From Phalacrocorax aristotelis (taxonomy: Eukaryota; Chordata; Aves; Suliformes; Phalacrocoracidae), in NCBI RefSeq assembly GCF_949628215.1, contig NC_134282.1, positions 10,786,223 to 10,850,222 on the forward strand: 64,000 nt of DNA, in the 5' to 3' direction. Positions 51,601 through 61,543 of the stretch are shown here, one piece after another. Under the pieces are notes generated by a model. It did not search any database. It saw nothing but the letters and a program-made list of their open reading frames with translations, and was not told the DNA's origin. The first letter of the stretch is position 1, and every line of letters begins with the position of its first letter. Both the position numbers and the translations under genes were made by a program.

Positions 51601-54070
51601 CTCCTAGAGGCATGAAAGGTTTGATTCAGATCTGTAACCTGATGCTGCTTTTGCAAGAATTTACATTCTCCCTTTAAAAGATCAAAGTTTTATAAGACTT
51701 GAATATATCAAGTCATATAATATGAGGCTCTACCAGCTGCATTCTGAGGATTACATTTGTCAGAGGATCACAAACAAGTTCCTTCAGCATCCAACAGGAA
51801 TAGTTCCTAAACTGTGCATTCTGTGACTTAAGTCAGCTTTATTTTAAAACGCTGAAGTGCATCCTGCAATCTCTGTTATGTGTCACCAGCAATACCATCT
51901 CATTGGGAAATACAAAAATGAGAGTTTGAGTTCAGCATAAAGGGCCAGATGCTGAATAATGCACTCTCGATTTGGCTCAAAGCCTTTCAGTTATGAATGT
52001 TTAGGAAAAAAACAACTGACACTGAGCAAGTGAGTCTAACAAAGGTTCTTGCAGTTGACCTCCAGGCTATAGCATGTCTCAGTTAAACAGGCACAGCTGG
52101 TACATGTCAGTTTTGCACGTTATGATCCTCAAAGATGCAAAGCATGGCTCTAGAACAACTGGAAATTGCATGTGGTGGCACTTGCCTCAGCTCTGCCATT
52201 TAGGCTGTGTGTACTGCTTAGAATGATGGCGTTGGGGTGCTCCTGCTCTCTGCATGGTGCTGATGTCAGCTGGACTTAGCCTAAAGCTGAAATTAAATCA
52301 ATAAAAGGAAAATTCCCATTTTAAACTTGGCTTCTGCCATTTGAAAAAATGCCATTGTCTTTCTAACACTTGGGTGTCTAACAGGGAAACTAATGAAGCA
52401 GATGTATTTGAGGAAAATAAGTCTTTTCACTCAGCTGGGTTTGACAAACCTATGAAGGAGTTATGCTGGTGTAATGAAAGACTAGAGTCTGGCTCCTAAA
52501 CTTGAAGCATATAAGCCCAGTATGTTTTTTTCTGTATATTATAGGTAAAATAATTTGTATTTAAATTGAATTGCACCCACCACATTTAATTTACTTGCAC
52601 ACTGCTTCTCTAATAGGTATCTCACAGATTACCCTGCTTGGTCTCGGTGCACCGAACCTGCAAACATAGTGGAGTGGAACACCATTTTACTTTCTATTCT
52701 GATAGCTCTTAGTGGACTGCAGTTGATCATTTGTTTTCTCAAAGTGGCTGCTGAGCTGAAACGGACACTCTGTGGGACCTATTCTGTTTTCGTCCAGGTA
52801 ACAAAATATCTGAGGTAATTTCTTCAGCATCTTGAAGTCAGTTAAGCTTCAGCAGTTTCTCTCAGTTGAGTACCAACCCTTTTGGTTTGTGCATTCTCTG
52901 TGCTACTGCATTTTAATTACCAGAGGATACGTACTGATAATAAAACTATTGTATTTGATTAATCTGCTAATTCCTTGTGGTATACAGGGATTGGTGACTG
53001 CTCACTCTGACCTTTAAGGCTAGGATAGAGAACAAAAAAATGTGGCTGTGCATTGAGCACTGATGCTGAGTCCATCACTCCTATGTCAGCAGAGGTTTCT
53101 GAGCACCTTTCTTCTAGCATTCAATTTAAAGTCATTCTTATCAATGTGTAGGTTTTACAGCAAACAGAAGACGCAAGGGGTAATATGTAGCAGTTGTGAT
53201 GTAGGCATCAGGTTTTACTGTGTCTTCAGTAGGTTACTGAAACAATAACTGAGAGGGCTCTGCTTTGGGCAGAAGAATTAGTTGGAAGCCCAGAGCTGAA
53301 GTGACTGATGCTGTTAACCTGCATGCTGGTGTGAAGTCGTGTGGTTTAGTGTGGCGTTCAGTTTCCCCAGCTCTGGAGGTAGCGTGAAATTAGAGATGCT
53401 CACCCCTCCCTGTCCATCTGCACTGGGATCAAGGAGCTCTCAGGTTTTTTATGTAACTGAGAGTCTCAGTGATGACAGCATGTTTGAGAAAAATTTCTAA
53501 TTAGGAAAAGCAGCAACCCCCAAAAGCATGCATGCACACTCACTTATGTATGTACACCTGCATGCACGCGCGCGCGCACACACACACACACACGCACAGA
53601 GTAGGGTTAGTTCTGTCATGTAAGTGGGAAACATTGGGAATGTGGAGAGGTAGAATGGCAGTGCCTCTGCAGCATGAAGTCTCCTGACCAGTACTGGTCA
53701 GCAAGGGCAGGGGAGCTGCAGGTGCCAGGCAGGGCCTTGGGCAAGCAGGCAAGGAAGGGCTTCTTGTAGGAATTAACTGTAACAGCAACCTAGATAAGGT
53801 CAAGGCCTGAGGCATTTTCTCTCAGAACCTTCTGACTGCCAGTGAAAGAGCCTCATCAGCCTGGGACCCAGCCCAGCTTCCAGTGAAGTCAAAAGCAATA
53901 CTGTTGTCAGCTTGTCCCTGGGTGCAGAGCAGGGTCACTCAGCCTTGAGTGTGTCAGATTTAGATTGGATGTGGATGTTGAACAGTCAAACAACTTCCAT
54001 ATTAACTTGAGTTGAAAATCAGAAGGTAATTACTTCCTTCCCATTTTATTTGCAGGCTGGGATTCTCTGA
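48427..54070 (+). CDS. TM4SF18: TM4SF18 (L6-family four-span membrane protein), complete
   Basis: Exons 48427-48603, 50200-50289, 50972-51114, 52617-52797 and 54056-54070 join with GT-AG introns (phases 0,0,2,0) into 201 residues, the length I recall for human TM4SF18. Visible parts: start MALETCGSCLSCLLIPLALW; span 1 about 10-30 ending [10 protein letters not shown]; loop with NYVWYFEG; span 2 about 52-70; short inner loop CCQSESCNKTYR, which lacks the CCGCCG block of its paralogues; span 3 about 91-115; outer loop with sequon N122-S-S and CTEPANIVEW; span 4 about 160-183; tail SVFVQAGIL. The start has G at -3 and G at +4, a strong context. The function of TM4SF18 is poorly known; plasma-membrane location is inferred from the family. 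It follows TM4SF1 in tandem. Confidence 0.96.
50200..50289 (+). CDS. TM4SF18: TM4SF18 coding exon 2
   Basis: 30 codons after acceptor TTATAG, from ILLLAVILITLE to CNKTYR, donor GTGAGTCT. A longer frame on the opposite strand here is a shadow. Confidence 0.92.
50972..51114 (+). CDS. TM4SF18: TM4SF18 coding exon 3
   Basis: 143 bp after acceptor TTCAG, from SFISIVLALLG to KDTAG plus two bases, donor GTAAGAAA. Two codons shorter than in TM4SF1, the difference lying in the outer loop. Confidence 0.95.
52617..52797 (+). CDS. TM4SF18: TM4SF18 coding exon 4
   Basis: 181 bp, one base completing Gly137 and then YLTDYPAWSRCTEP to YSVFVQ; donor GTAACAAA. Identical length to TM4SF1 exon 4. Confidence 0.95.
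53559..53598. repeat. Alternating purine-pyrimidine tract (CG/CA repeat)
   Basis: 40 bp of strict Y-R alternation in TM4SF18 intron 4: TGCATGCA, then five CG units, then CA units with one CG. This is the sequence type most prone to left-handed Z-DNA. An open frame rich in Cys-Val on the minus strand here is an artefact. Confidence 0.9.
54056..54070 (+). CDS. TM4SF18: TM4SF18 coding exon 5 (last four codons and stop)
   Basis: After acceptor TTTGCAG the frame reads A-G-I-L-stop, close to the human PGII ending as I recall it. This supports the intron 4 junction. Confidence 0.9.
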   Translation, partial: AGIL

Positions 54071-54410
54071 AAAAGAAAAGGAGATCTTCACTAGTACTTC
54101 CCACCCCCCAGAAAAAGAGACACATGCCTTCTCCAACATTTACGATGGTAGATTTGGATGCTGCAAAGACAAATGAAACCCGTGTCTAAAATCTTTGTCA
54201 CTCAAGGCTCTCTGTTTTGGATGAACTTATTTGAACTGTTTGACATCTACATTTTTCTAGTTGTTTTCTAACATGGCCGGTTGTCCCCAGCTGTCTTTTT
54301 TATACCCTCCATCTTGTTCCTACAATAGGGAAGCTTGAATACCATGGAACTCCTTTTGTATTGAAATCACCTTTCTTTTTTTTTTAATAAACTGCTGTAA
54401 AACTGCTATA
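54071..54410 (+). other. TM4SF18: TM4SF18 3'UTR
   Basis: About 340 nt after the stop, ending just after the AATAAA at 54386-54391. Confidence 0.7.
54386..54391 (+). terminator. TM4SF18: Poly(A) signal of TM4SF18
   Basis: AATAAA after a T-rich run, 316 bp after the stop codon. No closer canonical signal exists. Confidence 0.75.
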
Positions 54411-57072
54411 GAACTGCTTTTATACTCCCTTCTCTTTGTTTAGAATGTAGGAATATTTGCTGTTCTGAAAAGGCCTGATTCAAAGCCCAGTATGTCAGGA
54501 GGGGTTGTTCCCTTGAGAATTAGTGCACTGGATGAAGCCATGATTTCTAAATGAATAAATTTTAGTTACAGGCAGACCATGATGGTCACAAAAGGCAGCA
54601 GCCTAGCCTGCTCACTCTTTCTTGGAAGGTCTTAACTGCGAAAGACAATTACTGAAAAACAACAGTCTATCAAGTCTTCCTGTGGTAAGGCTTTTAGAAA
54701 GACATCCAGGCCTGATTGAAAGAGTAGATACGCAGCTCTGAAGTCAGCTGTACTAATTAGTACACATTAATAGCTGCTCTGGGTTTCTTTTTATTTTATA
54801 CTTGGAGGCAAGCAACATTTTTTTGATCAGGTATTATGTGACTTGAAGGGATATACGAGGGAAACGTGTGAGCACCCAGTGCTAGCTTATTAATACGTTT
54901 CTAAATTCCCTGACCTTGCTGCAATGGCAAAGTAATGTTCTTGGCAATAATAATCAGATGAAAAAGAATGATCTGTTTTAAATTAGCATCTAAAAAGTCT
55001 TTTTGATTTCTCAAAGGATTATTCTTTCATTCACAGTGGAGATTCGGGGATTCACCATGAAGTGGACATATGTCTCATTTGCAGCTGCATGGGCAACATT
55101 CGGCTGTATTCGTCACGCTGTTTTTGAGAGAATGTACACCCAGAAGAAAGCAAAATATATACTTTAGCCTTGCAGTAATGCACGTATCCCTGTACATCAG
55201 AACTAGTGGGATTCAGCTATATCTACATCTAATATTAAATATTGTTAGAACTGCAAACCATACAATAAGAGGCTTCTGTGGGTAAGATATTTAGAAAAAA
55301 TAGACTATATTTAATTTAGAGCCATTTTGTTCTGTTTCAAGACAGATTGAGATTTTGCTTTGATATTTCTTCATCATATTGGTTTGAAAAGCAGATTTCT
55401 TCCTGTAGGATTTGAAGAATACACCTAAAGTTTTAATTGCTTAGTTTCTATTAAATTGCAAGAAGTCATAGAGAAATTAATGATGTTCAAGAACGGGGCT
55501 AGTTGTTTGGGAAACAGTTCAAGGTGACATGGATGTTCAGAGATGCATCATTACAAAATGGGGACTGTTTGCAACTGCACACTTGTTTTTTGTTTTACTT
55601 GTAAGTAAGGTGTACTTAAATGTATAATTTACTTAAAAGATAATCCCACATTCTTATGGATTTGTGGTTATTGTTTGCGGACAGAAGGAAAAGAAAGAAA
55701 ACTTATCTATCAACCCATACTCCTACCAAATGTCTTCGAGAATCTTGCTGATTTCATACCTGCAAACTATGGAGCTATTTATTGTGAAAATGTTTGAAAT
55801 ATTTGGAAAAAGGTTTTGGTTGTTTGCATGAAAACTAGTGTGTGGGGGGTAGACATTCAAAGCAGAAAACGCCTAGAACCGCTAAATATTCCTGAAGTGG
55901 ATGGCACCGTTTCACCGAGGAAAGCAAACAAGAGGTTATTCTATTCAGACTCCAGCTCAGCCACGAGGAAAATTCAGGCTTATCTTTAAGCAAACAGGGC
56001 CTATTGAGATAGGTTTTGCTGTGCTAGATGAGAGCAATGAAATATCTTAAAGTTATATCTGGAAACTCTTAAACTTTTATCTTGCTCCTTTATGTGTCCT
56101 TTCAGCTTTTCAGTAACTTCTGTCTCTGATCATGGAAAGTCTTGAGCTTGGCAGACAGCAGGCACAAAGACCAGTATCTAGTTTGTCAGCTTTTTCCATA
56201 GTAATATTATTACTGGCTATACCTTACCATTGGCAAAGCCTGGCTGTCTTCAATTCATCCTTTTTTTTTTTGTGTGTGATTGTGTCTTGTGAATTTACAT
56301 TTCCACCGTACAACAGCCTGGTATCTCCTATTTTAGTGTATTATATCAAAGAAAGAGAAGCATAATTTAGTTCTCATTGGACATATTGATTCTGTAACCC
56401 TCTTCACCTATAATCCAGATATTGGCATCTCCATTGCCATAACGAGACTCAACTGTCACCTGGTGGCTCAGCTTTTAAATGGGCAGTTGATTAAGTCAAA
56501 ATTGGTGGCAAGAATACTAAAGGCTAACAGTGAGTTGCATGTACAAATCTAACAACTTTTGTTTCACATAGGGCTTTTGGAAGTAAGGCAAAGTTAAACT
56601 TGATCTAATCAATTTAAGTTCTGATTCAGTCCAAATTATGGTGTCTCTAGTAAGAGGTGCTATGAACTGTGCCTGGTCGCAAAGCCAAGATTCCTGTAAG
56701 GAATATTAACTGTCTTGTAATCTAGATGTAACAGGCAACTCTGATGGTGGTGTTTGAGGCAATGTGCATGTGCTGCCTGCTGAAATCTATACAAAAAATA
56801 CCCCGGGCACACCTGGAGAAAGATGCAACTTTGAATTTATGAACTTCCATAAGTGAGGAGTTAATGCTAATATCTAGGAGTTCCAGCATTATTTGTTCCT
56901 CACAGCCAATGCATTTTACCAGAGGATTATGATGCTGTGTCTGGAACAGAAATATCATTCATTTAAAAGGCTGCAACTGGAAATAGCTGTAGGGACTTGG
57001 TTTTGACCACAAATAATTGTGGGCAGAGATTTGCAGTAAAATACTGTGAAGCCCCATCCACCTTTGTATTTT
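54411..57072. other. TM4SF18-CP intergenic, left part
   Basis: No gene or recognisable repeat. Open frames at 55.07-55.29 and 56.13-56.37 kb have no family resemblance. Confidence 0.6.
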
Positions 57073-57250
57073 GGGGCAGGTTGCCCAGAGAGGTGGTCGA
57101 TGCCCCATCCCTGGAAACACCCACGGCCAGGCTGGACAGGGCTCAGAGCAGCCTGATCTAGTTGAAGATATCCCTGCTCACGGCTGTGGGGTTGGGCTGG
57201 ATGGCCTCTAAAGGTCCCGTCCAACTCAAACCATTCTATGATCCTATGAT
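57073..57250 (+). mobile_element. CR1 LINE 3' end fragment
   Basis: Begins GGGGCAGGTTGCCCAGAGAG and continues with the typical CR1 3'-terminal region: CCCCATCCCTGGAAACACCC, GGCCAGGCTGGACAGGGCTC, GGTCCCGTCCAACTCAAACC, and the terminal ATTCTATGATCCTATGAT. It is a short 5'-truncated insertion and fairly well preserved. The 137-residue frame on the other strand over it is not a gene. Confidence 0.93.
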
Positions 57251-59554
57251 ATTGTTTCGCATATAGGTAAAAGTGAGTCTCACTGAAGCACAATTTCCTG
57301 ATGGCTAATTCTTCACATGTTGGATGGTTTTTTCCCACATTGAAAAAGAATAGGATTGCAGAGGACAAACGAAGCTCCCCAGAACTTTAAAGGGTGTTTA
57401 CCTGCAAAGGTTTGTAGGGGGTCAGAACAGCAGCATGGACAGCAGACTATAAACATATCATTCAGATTAGGGAATTATGAAATTGTGGGGTTTTAATTCA
57501 ATCTCACTAGGAGCTTTTCTTGAGACTTCTTTGTCAGAATATTCAAATATTTTTTGTTTTATTTCCTCAAGGAAATTTTTTAATGTAAAAGATCAGCTTT
57601 ATATTTTCAATGTAATTTTGAAGACTTTCACAAGTCAAAGCATTTCAGCATCCTCAATATGAGAGATGAGGTTATTGTGGTTTAAAATAATAAGGGGATA
57701 TTCATTACACGAAACTGCAGACTCATAATTTAACCAGTTAAATTAGGCGCTCAGTCTTTTTAGGCCCTGTCTATCAGAGGAGAGAGGTTTCTGCTCTTCA
57801 AACACCCTCTGAAGGTAATAATACAGGTTTGGGAAGCTCAGTCACCTGTCAGTAGTATAAGAGGAGGTAAATGCTTTCTCATTTTTACCTCAGTTAATTT
57901 ACGGAATGGGGCATATGCGACCTGTACAAGCTGATCTTTCCACTGAACCACTGACCTTCATCCCTGGTGAAAAAAAAAAATCCCTACTGAAATAATTTTA
58001 AGCATGTGATGCCAACCTGGGAAACTCCAGAATTTCAACATAGATTTGGTCAGATTTCGAAAACTTGGCTTTGGCCATAGTCATTTAGACAGAAACAGAA
58101 TCCTCCACTTAATGCAGATGTGAAGAATGTTCCAAAAGGTGACATTATGAATGTCAGTATTCTGACAGTGCCTGAAATTTTTTCTGTGAATAGTGATTAA
58201 AATTGGTAATTTATCTGTTTACCACAGTCCTGGTAAGTAAGGTTTACATTTGTACGGCATTAAAGGAAACCTGTCATACTTTAATTATGTTCAGAATCTT
58301 AGTCGTCTATCCAGAATAATAATTTTTCTGACCATTAAGAAAATAGCTTCAAAGAAGATTGTGATTATTACAGATATTTTTAAGTTGCCATACAAGGAAA
58401 AATGTCATTTAGAATGAGTGTGACTGTGTCAATGCTCTGAGTGCAGAAGAGATTTTTTTAAGAATTCCCAAGTGACTGAAGATATATATTTTTTAAAAGA
58501 AGTCTTTACAATTTGCAAGTTTACACATGGGTTTGTATGTCTAAAGCTTCAGACACAACCATCATGTAATGGATATATGACTGAAAAAAAATGCAGTTGC
58601 AAACTTCAGTGGTGTTTTTCAACCTTCCCATGTTTAAGGTCCAATTTTGTTCTTATTTTTTGATGGCACTAACAGATACAAAATGTTTACAGAACTTGAA
58701 CAAAACAAAAGTATAGCTTTCTGTACTGGGTAGTACATTTAGATAATGGTAACAGTTAAGATTATCTGGAGCTTTATACACCTATTATGCTTTTAATCAT
58801 TGAAGAATGTGGCTTATCCTGTCTGGTGATAAACTAGGAGGAAGATGACACAGGGAGTTCATTTTGTGGAATTTCTGAGCCTCATTTCCATTTGGGCAAT
58901 ACTGAAACTGCTTGGAAATGAGATGCAAACACCCCCTACCCCCTCCATCTGTGAACAGCCGGTCCCTTTCATCTCTAGCTATATATGCCACACTTTGTGC
59001 TAAAATTACATTTCCAAGGGGACTCTGGTGGGTTAGCAGAGCTTATCCATGCCTACATCAGTGTGTAGCTCTGGTCTGATACCAGTGACCTCAGTCCTCC
59101 CTTATCTGTCGTCGCACCAGTTTAGTGATTGCTGTGCAGAGGGGAAGCAGCAGTGATCTGTAGATTGAGAATGAGCATGGCAAACAGGCAGCAGAAAGTC
59201 TGTACCTGCAGGGCCTGCCTTGGGTTCAGTTATGTCAGCACAGGAGCAGATACATCAGAGAAAATGGGTGTCATTTAGAGCTTTTAACAGTGCACTTAAA
59301 AAGTTCTGTCCTTGTGTTGCCCACCATAGAAATTATTTTCTCAGTAGTATACATGCTATAGAGTGGTAAAGATAGTAAAGAATGTAATTAAGCTTAAGTC
59401 TGTAAATCCATTTAAATCTACAGCACTTTCAATTCAGGCACAGGATTTACAATCTGATGACAGTCTAAATGGTAATTTGTTTGATAGTAGGTTGGCAGAA
59501 ATTGAAAAAATTTCTTTGAAGATTATCTGAACTGACGAGGTTACCAGAATCTTT
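57251..59554. other. TM4SF18-CP intergenic, CP upstream flank
   Basis: No gene or repeat seen. CP distal control elements may lie here. Confidence 0.55.
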
Positions 59555-59561
59555 TGTTTAC
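59555..59561 (+). promoter_or_regulatory. Forkhead-like site upstream of CP
   Basis: TGTTTAC, the forkhead (FOXA) core, about 100 bp before the TATA box. A FOXA input would suit a liver gene; this is motif evidence only. Confidence 0.35.
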
Positions 59562-59578
59562 TCTTGACACACAGAGTC

Positions 59579-59588
59579 ATTGTGCAAC
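59579..59588 (+). promoter_or_regulatory. C/EBP-like site upstream of CP
   Basis: ATTGTGCAAC fits the RTTGNGYAAY pattern at every defined position, about 70 bp before the TATA box. C/EBP factors drive acute-phase liver genes, a class that includes ceruloplasmin. Confidence 0.45.
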
Positions 59589-59657
59589 ATTTTATTGTGT
59601 TCACTAAAGCAAACAGGGGGGAGGTAAGCAGGGTGGGGGGTGGGAGAGACACAAACA

Positions 59658-59663
59658 TATAAA
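59658..59663 (+). promoter_or_regulatory. CP: TATA box of CP
   Basis: TATAAA 65 bp before the last of three clustered ATGs; a start near 59688 gives a 5'UTR of about 40 nt. Just upstream, at 59616-59644, is a G-rich run with three or more G-tracts. Confidence 0.6.
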
Positions 59664-59717
59664 GGGAAATTGCCTGTGCCCGTCCTGTGGTTTTATTTCA
59701 CTTTTTCCACAAGGTTC

Positions 59718-59732
59718 ATGAATGCAAAATGA
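59718..59732 (+). promoter_or_regulatory. Four-codon upstream ORF overlapping the CP start
   Basis: ATG at 59718 reads M-N-A-K and stops at TGA 59730-59732, overlapping the CP ATG (59729-59731) as ATGA. A second out-of-frame ATG at 59722 opens a frame across the exon. Both have T at -3 (weak), while the CP ATG has A at -3 (strong), so leaky scanning or re-initiation would be expected. Confidence 0.45.
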
Positions 59733-59883
59733 AGCTATTCGTCCTAAGTTGCTTGCTGGTTTCTTGCTGTTTCCAAGCTGGGGCAGTGAACAGGGAGTAC
59801 TACATCGGCATTATAGAGACAGTGTGGAACTATGCACCTGGCAACACCAATCTCATATCTGGACAGCTTTTTGCAGGAGAAGA
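59729..59883 (+). CDS. CP: Ceruloplasmin, first coding exon only
   Basis: 51 codons plus two bases, then donor GTAAGTAA (phase 2). Residues 1-19 (MKLFVLSCLLVSCCFQAGA) form a signal peptide of the same length as in human CP; the mature start VNREYYIGIIETVWNYAP matches the first cupredoxin domain of vertebrate ceruloplasmin (YYIGIIET is the diagnostic string). CP is a secreted plasma multicopper ferroxidase of about 1,050 residues, made mainly in liver, which oxidises Fe(II) for loading on transferrin. The rest lies beyond the right edge: bases 59884-64000 show no second exon. Hephaestin relatives share the domain, but TM4SF18 as left neighbour makes CP the clear choice. Confidence 0.93.
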
Positions 59884-61543
59884 GTAAGTAAAATAGTTTA
59901 CACTGGTTCATTTTACAGCATTGTCTGCTTTAGACACTAGAACTAGACTGAAAACCGGGTGAAGGCAGCGAAATGAACCATGTTGGTGTCAGTGGATTTT
60001 CTCTCAGACATAAAAGGGAATTTTGACTTTTTCCTGGCTTGCTTGAGAATTGCATTCCAATGCTCTGCTAATTAAAAGCATTGGAATATGTAGGTTTCTT
60101 GTGAATTTGTTGCAATGAAATGTTTTCTAAGTAGTAGAAAACCACCGAGAATGTCTAATGATGTTTAATTTTTGAATGGCTAAAGTGCCAGTGCTGAAGA
60201 GAAGGCTTTTGCTGTTATGTTTTTATAATGCAGAAATTTGACAAATTTAAAACTTCCCCATTGGGCACAGGTTTCCTTTTTAGATATTTATTGTTGGCAG
60301 CCGTCATTTTCACTGGTGCAGCAGCACACCTGGGTCCTTCCATCCACAGTAGAGGAGCTGGGTTGCTTGTTACAAAGCAAGGAGGGTCCTGTGCAGGGTG
60401 AGAGTAATAAGTGGATGAGGATCAGCATGGAGAGGAAGAGGGGAGCACCCTGAAGATATGAATAATCAATAAAGAAAACTCAGACATTAAAGGCATCAGA
60501 GAAATATTTGAGAGAGAAAAAATGTTTCTTCTGTTTTTTTCAGTGCCTTTAAAATGAAGTAGGACTATACTAAAATAAAAAATATTAAAAGAGAAATCAG
60601 AAATTAGAATAATCTCAAAAATACAGTTCTCATTCAGTCTGTAGCCGAGGGATTAGAAGATTTTTTGTCGTTTGTTTTCTCTAGTGAGAGCCAACAATAT
60701 CTCATCCGTAATCTGCCATTTCATCAGATGAAGTGAGGCGAAGCAGTCAACTGGTTTTGCTTTTTTTTAACTTGTAAACTGAGTGACGTGTAAGACACCA
60801 CGAGTGACTCAGCAGGCTAGTAATTCTGATAAATGGTGGAAGCAGGGCATCTTCTCTGAAAACTGCAGAAAGAGCAGTGTTGTAATACAACAAGCCACCA
60901 CTGTTCACTGCACTTTCACTGCTTTTCTCTGTGACAATCTGCAGCATGCTACGTTAGTTCCAGTTTTTCAGTGGTTGTATGCCTGCGATGGAGCGTGTTC
61001 CTTTCATTTTCAGCTTCTTTGATTCTTCTCCTCCTCCTGAACCCTTCAGCTATGAGGCTGTGCTTGTACACAGATTGATATTTATAGAGGCAGGGGAGAG
61101 CAAGGGAAGGGAAGAGTGCAGTGTACCTGCTAGAAGGAATACTCTACAATTAAATGGTAGCTGTTTAAACAGTCCAAGAGGAGCCATGACATATTTGTTT
61201 TATTTCATTTGTGACTAAAAAGCTTCATGCACTCAGACTTCCAGTAACTGAGCCTTTGCAACTAAGTTTATACTATCCAGGTTTCATGGAGCTCTGAAGT
61301 GGCATTTTAATTAATCTGTGCTTGCCAAGGTCCAAACAATTCCTTCCCCACATGCTCAAACAATGCTCAGCTTTGTGGGAAATACTTTGCATTTTTGGGC
61401 AGTATTAACTTGCTTCACAATACGCCTGCTGGGAATATGAAACCAAGTTGGCTCGGTTTCTCATCTTATAAGATGATAAACTAGGAGGCTGCTGAACTTC
61501 AGGCAGTGTCGCCCTATCTCCCAGGATTGCCTCCTCCTGGAGT
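59884..61543 (+). other. CP: CP intron 1, left part
   Basis: No exon, RNA or named repeat. A search by eye for the expected second exon (continuing the first cupredoxin domain) found nothing. Confidence 0.6.

Noticed and set aside
53540-53815. 91-codon minus-strand frame with Cys-Val repeat
   Set aside because: Product of the CG/CA repeat in TM4SF18 intron 4.
56955-57368. 137-codon minus-strand frame
   Set aside because: Mostly the antisense of a CR1 3' tail at 57073-57250.
59622-59630. Splice-donor-like GAG|GTAAGC before the CP TATA box
   Set aside because: It would need a transcript starting further upstream; the TATA box and the intact first exon just downstream explain the locus without it.
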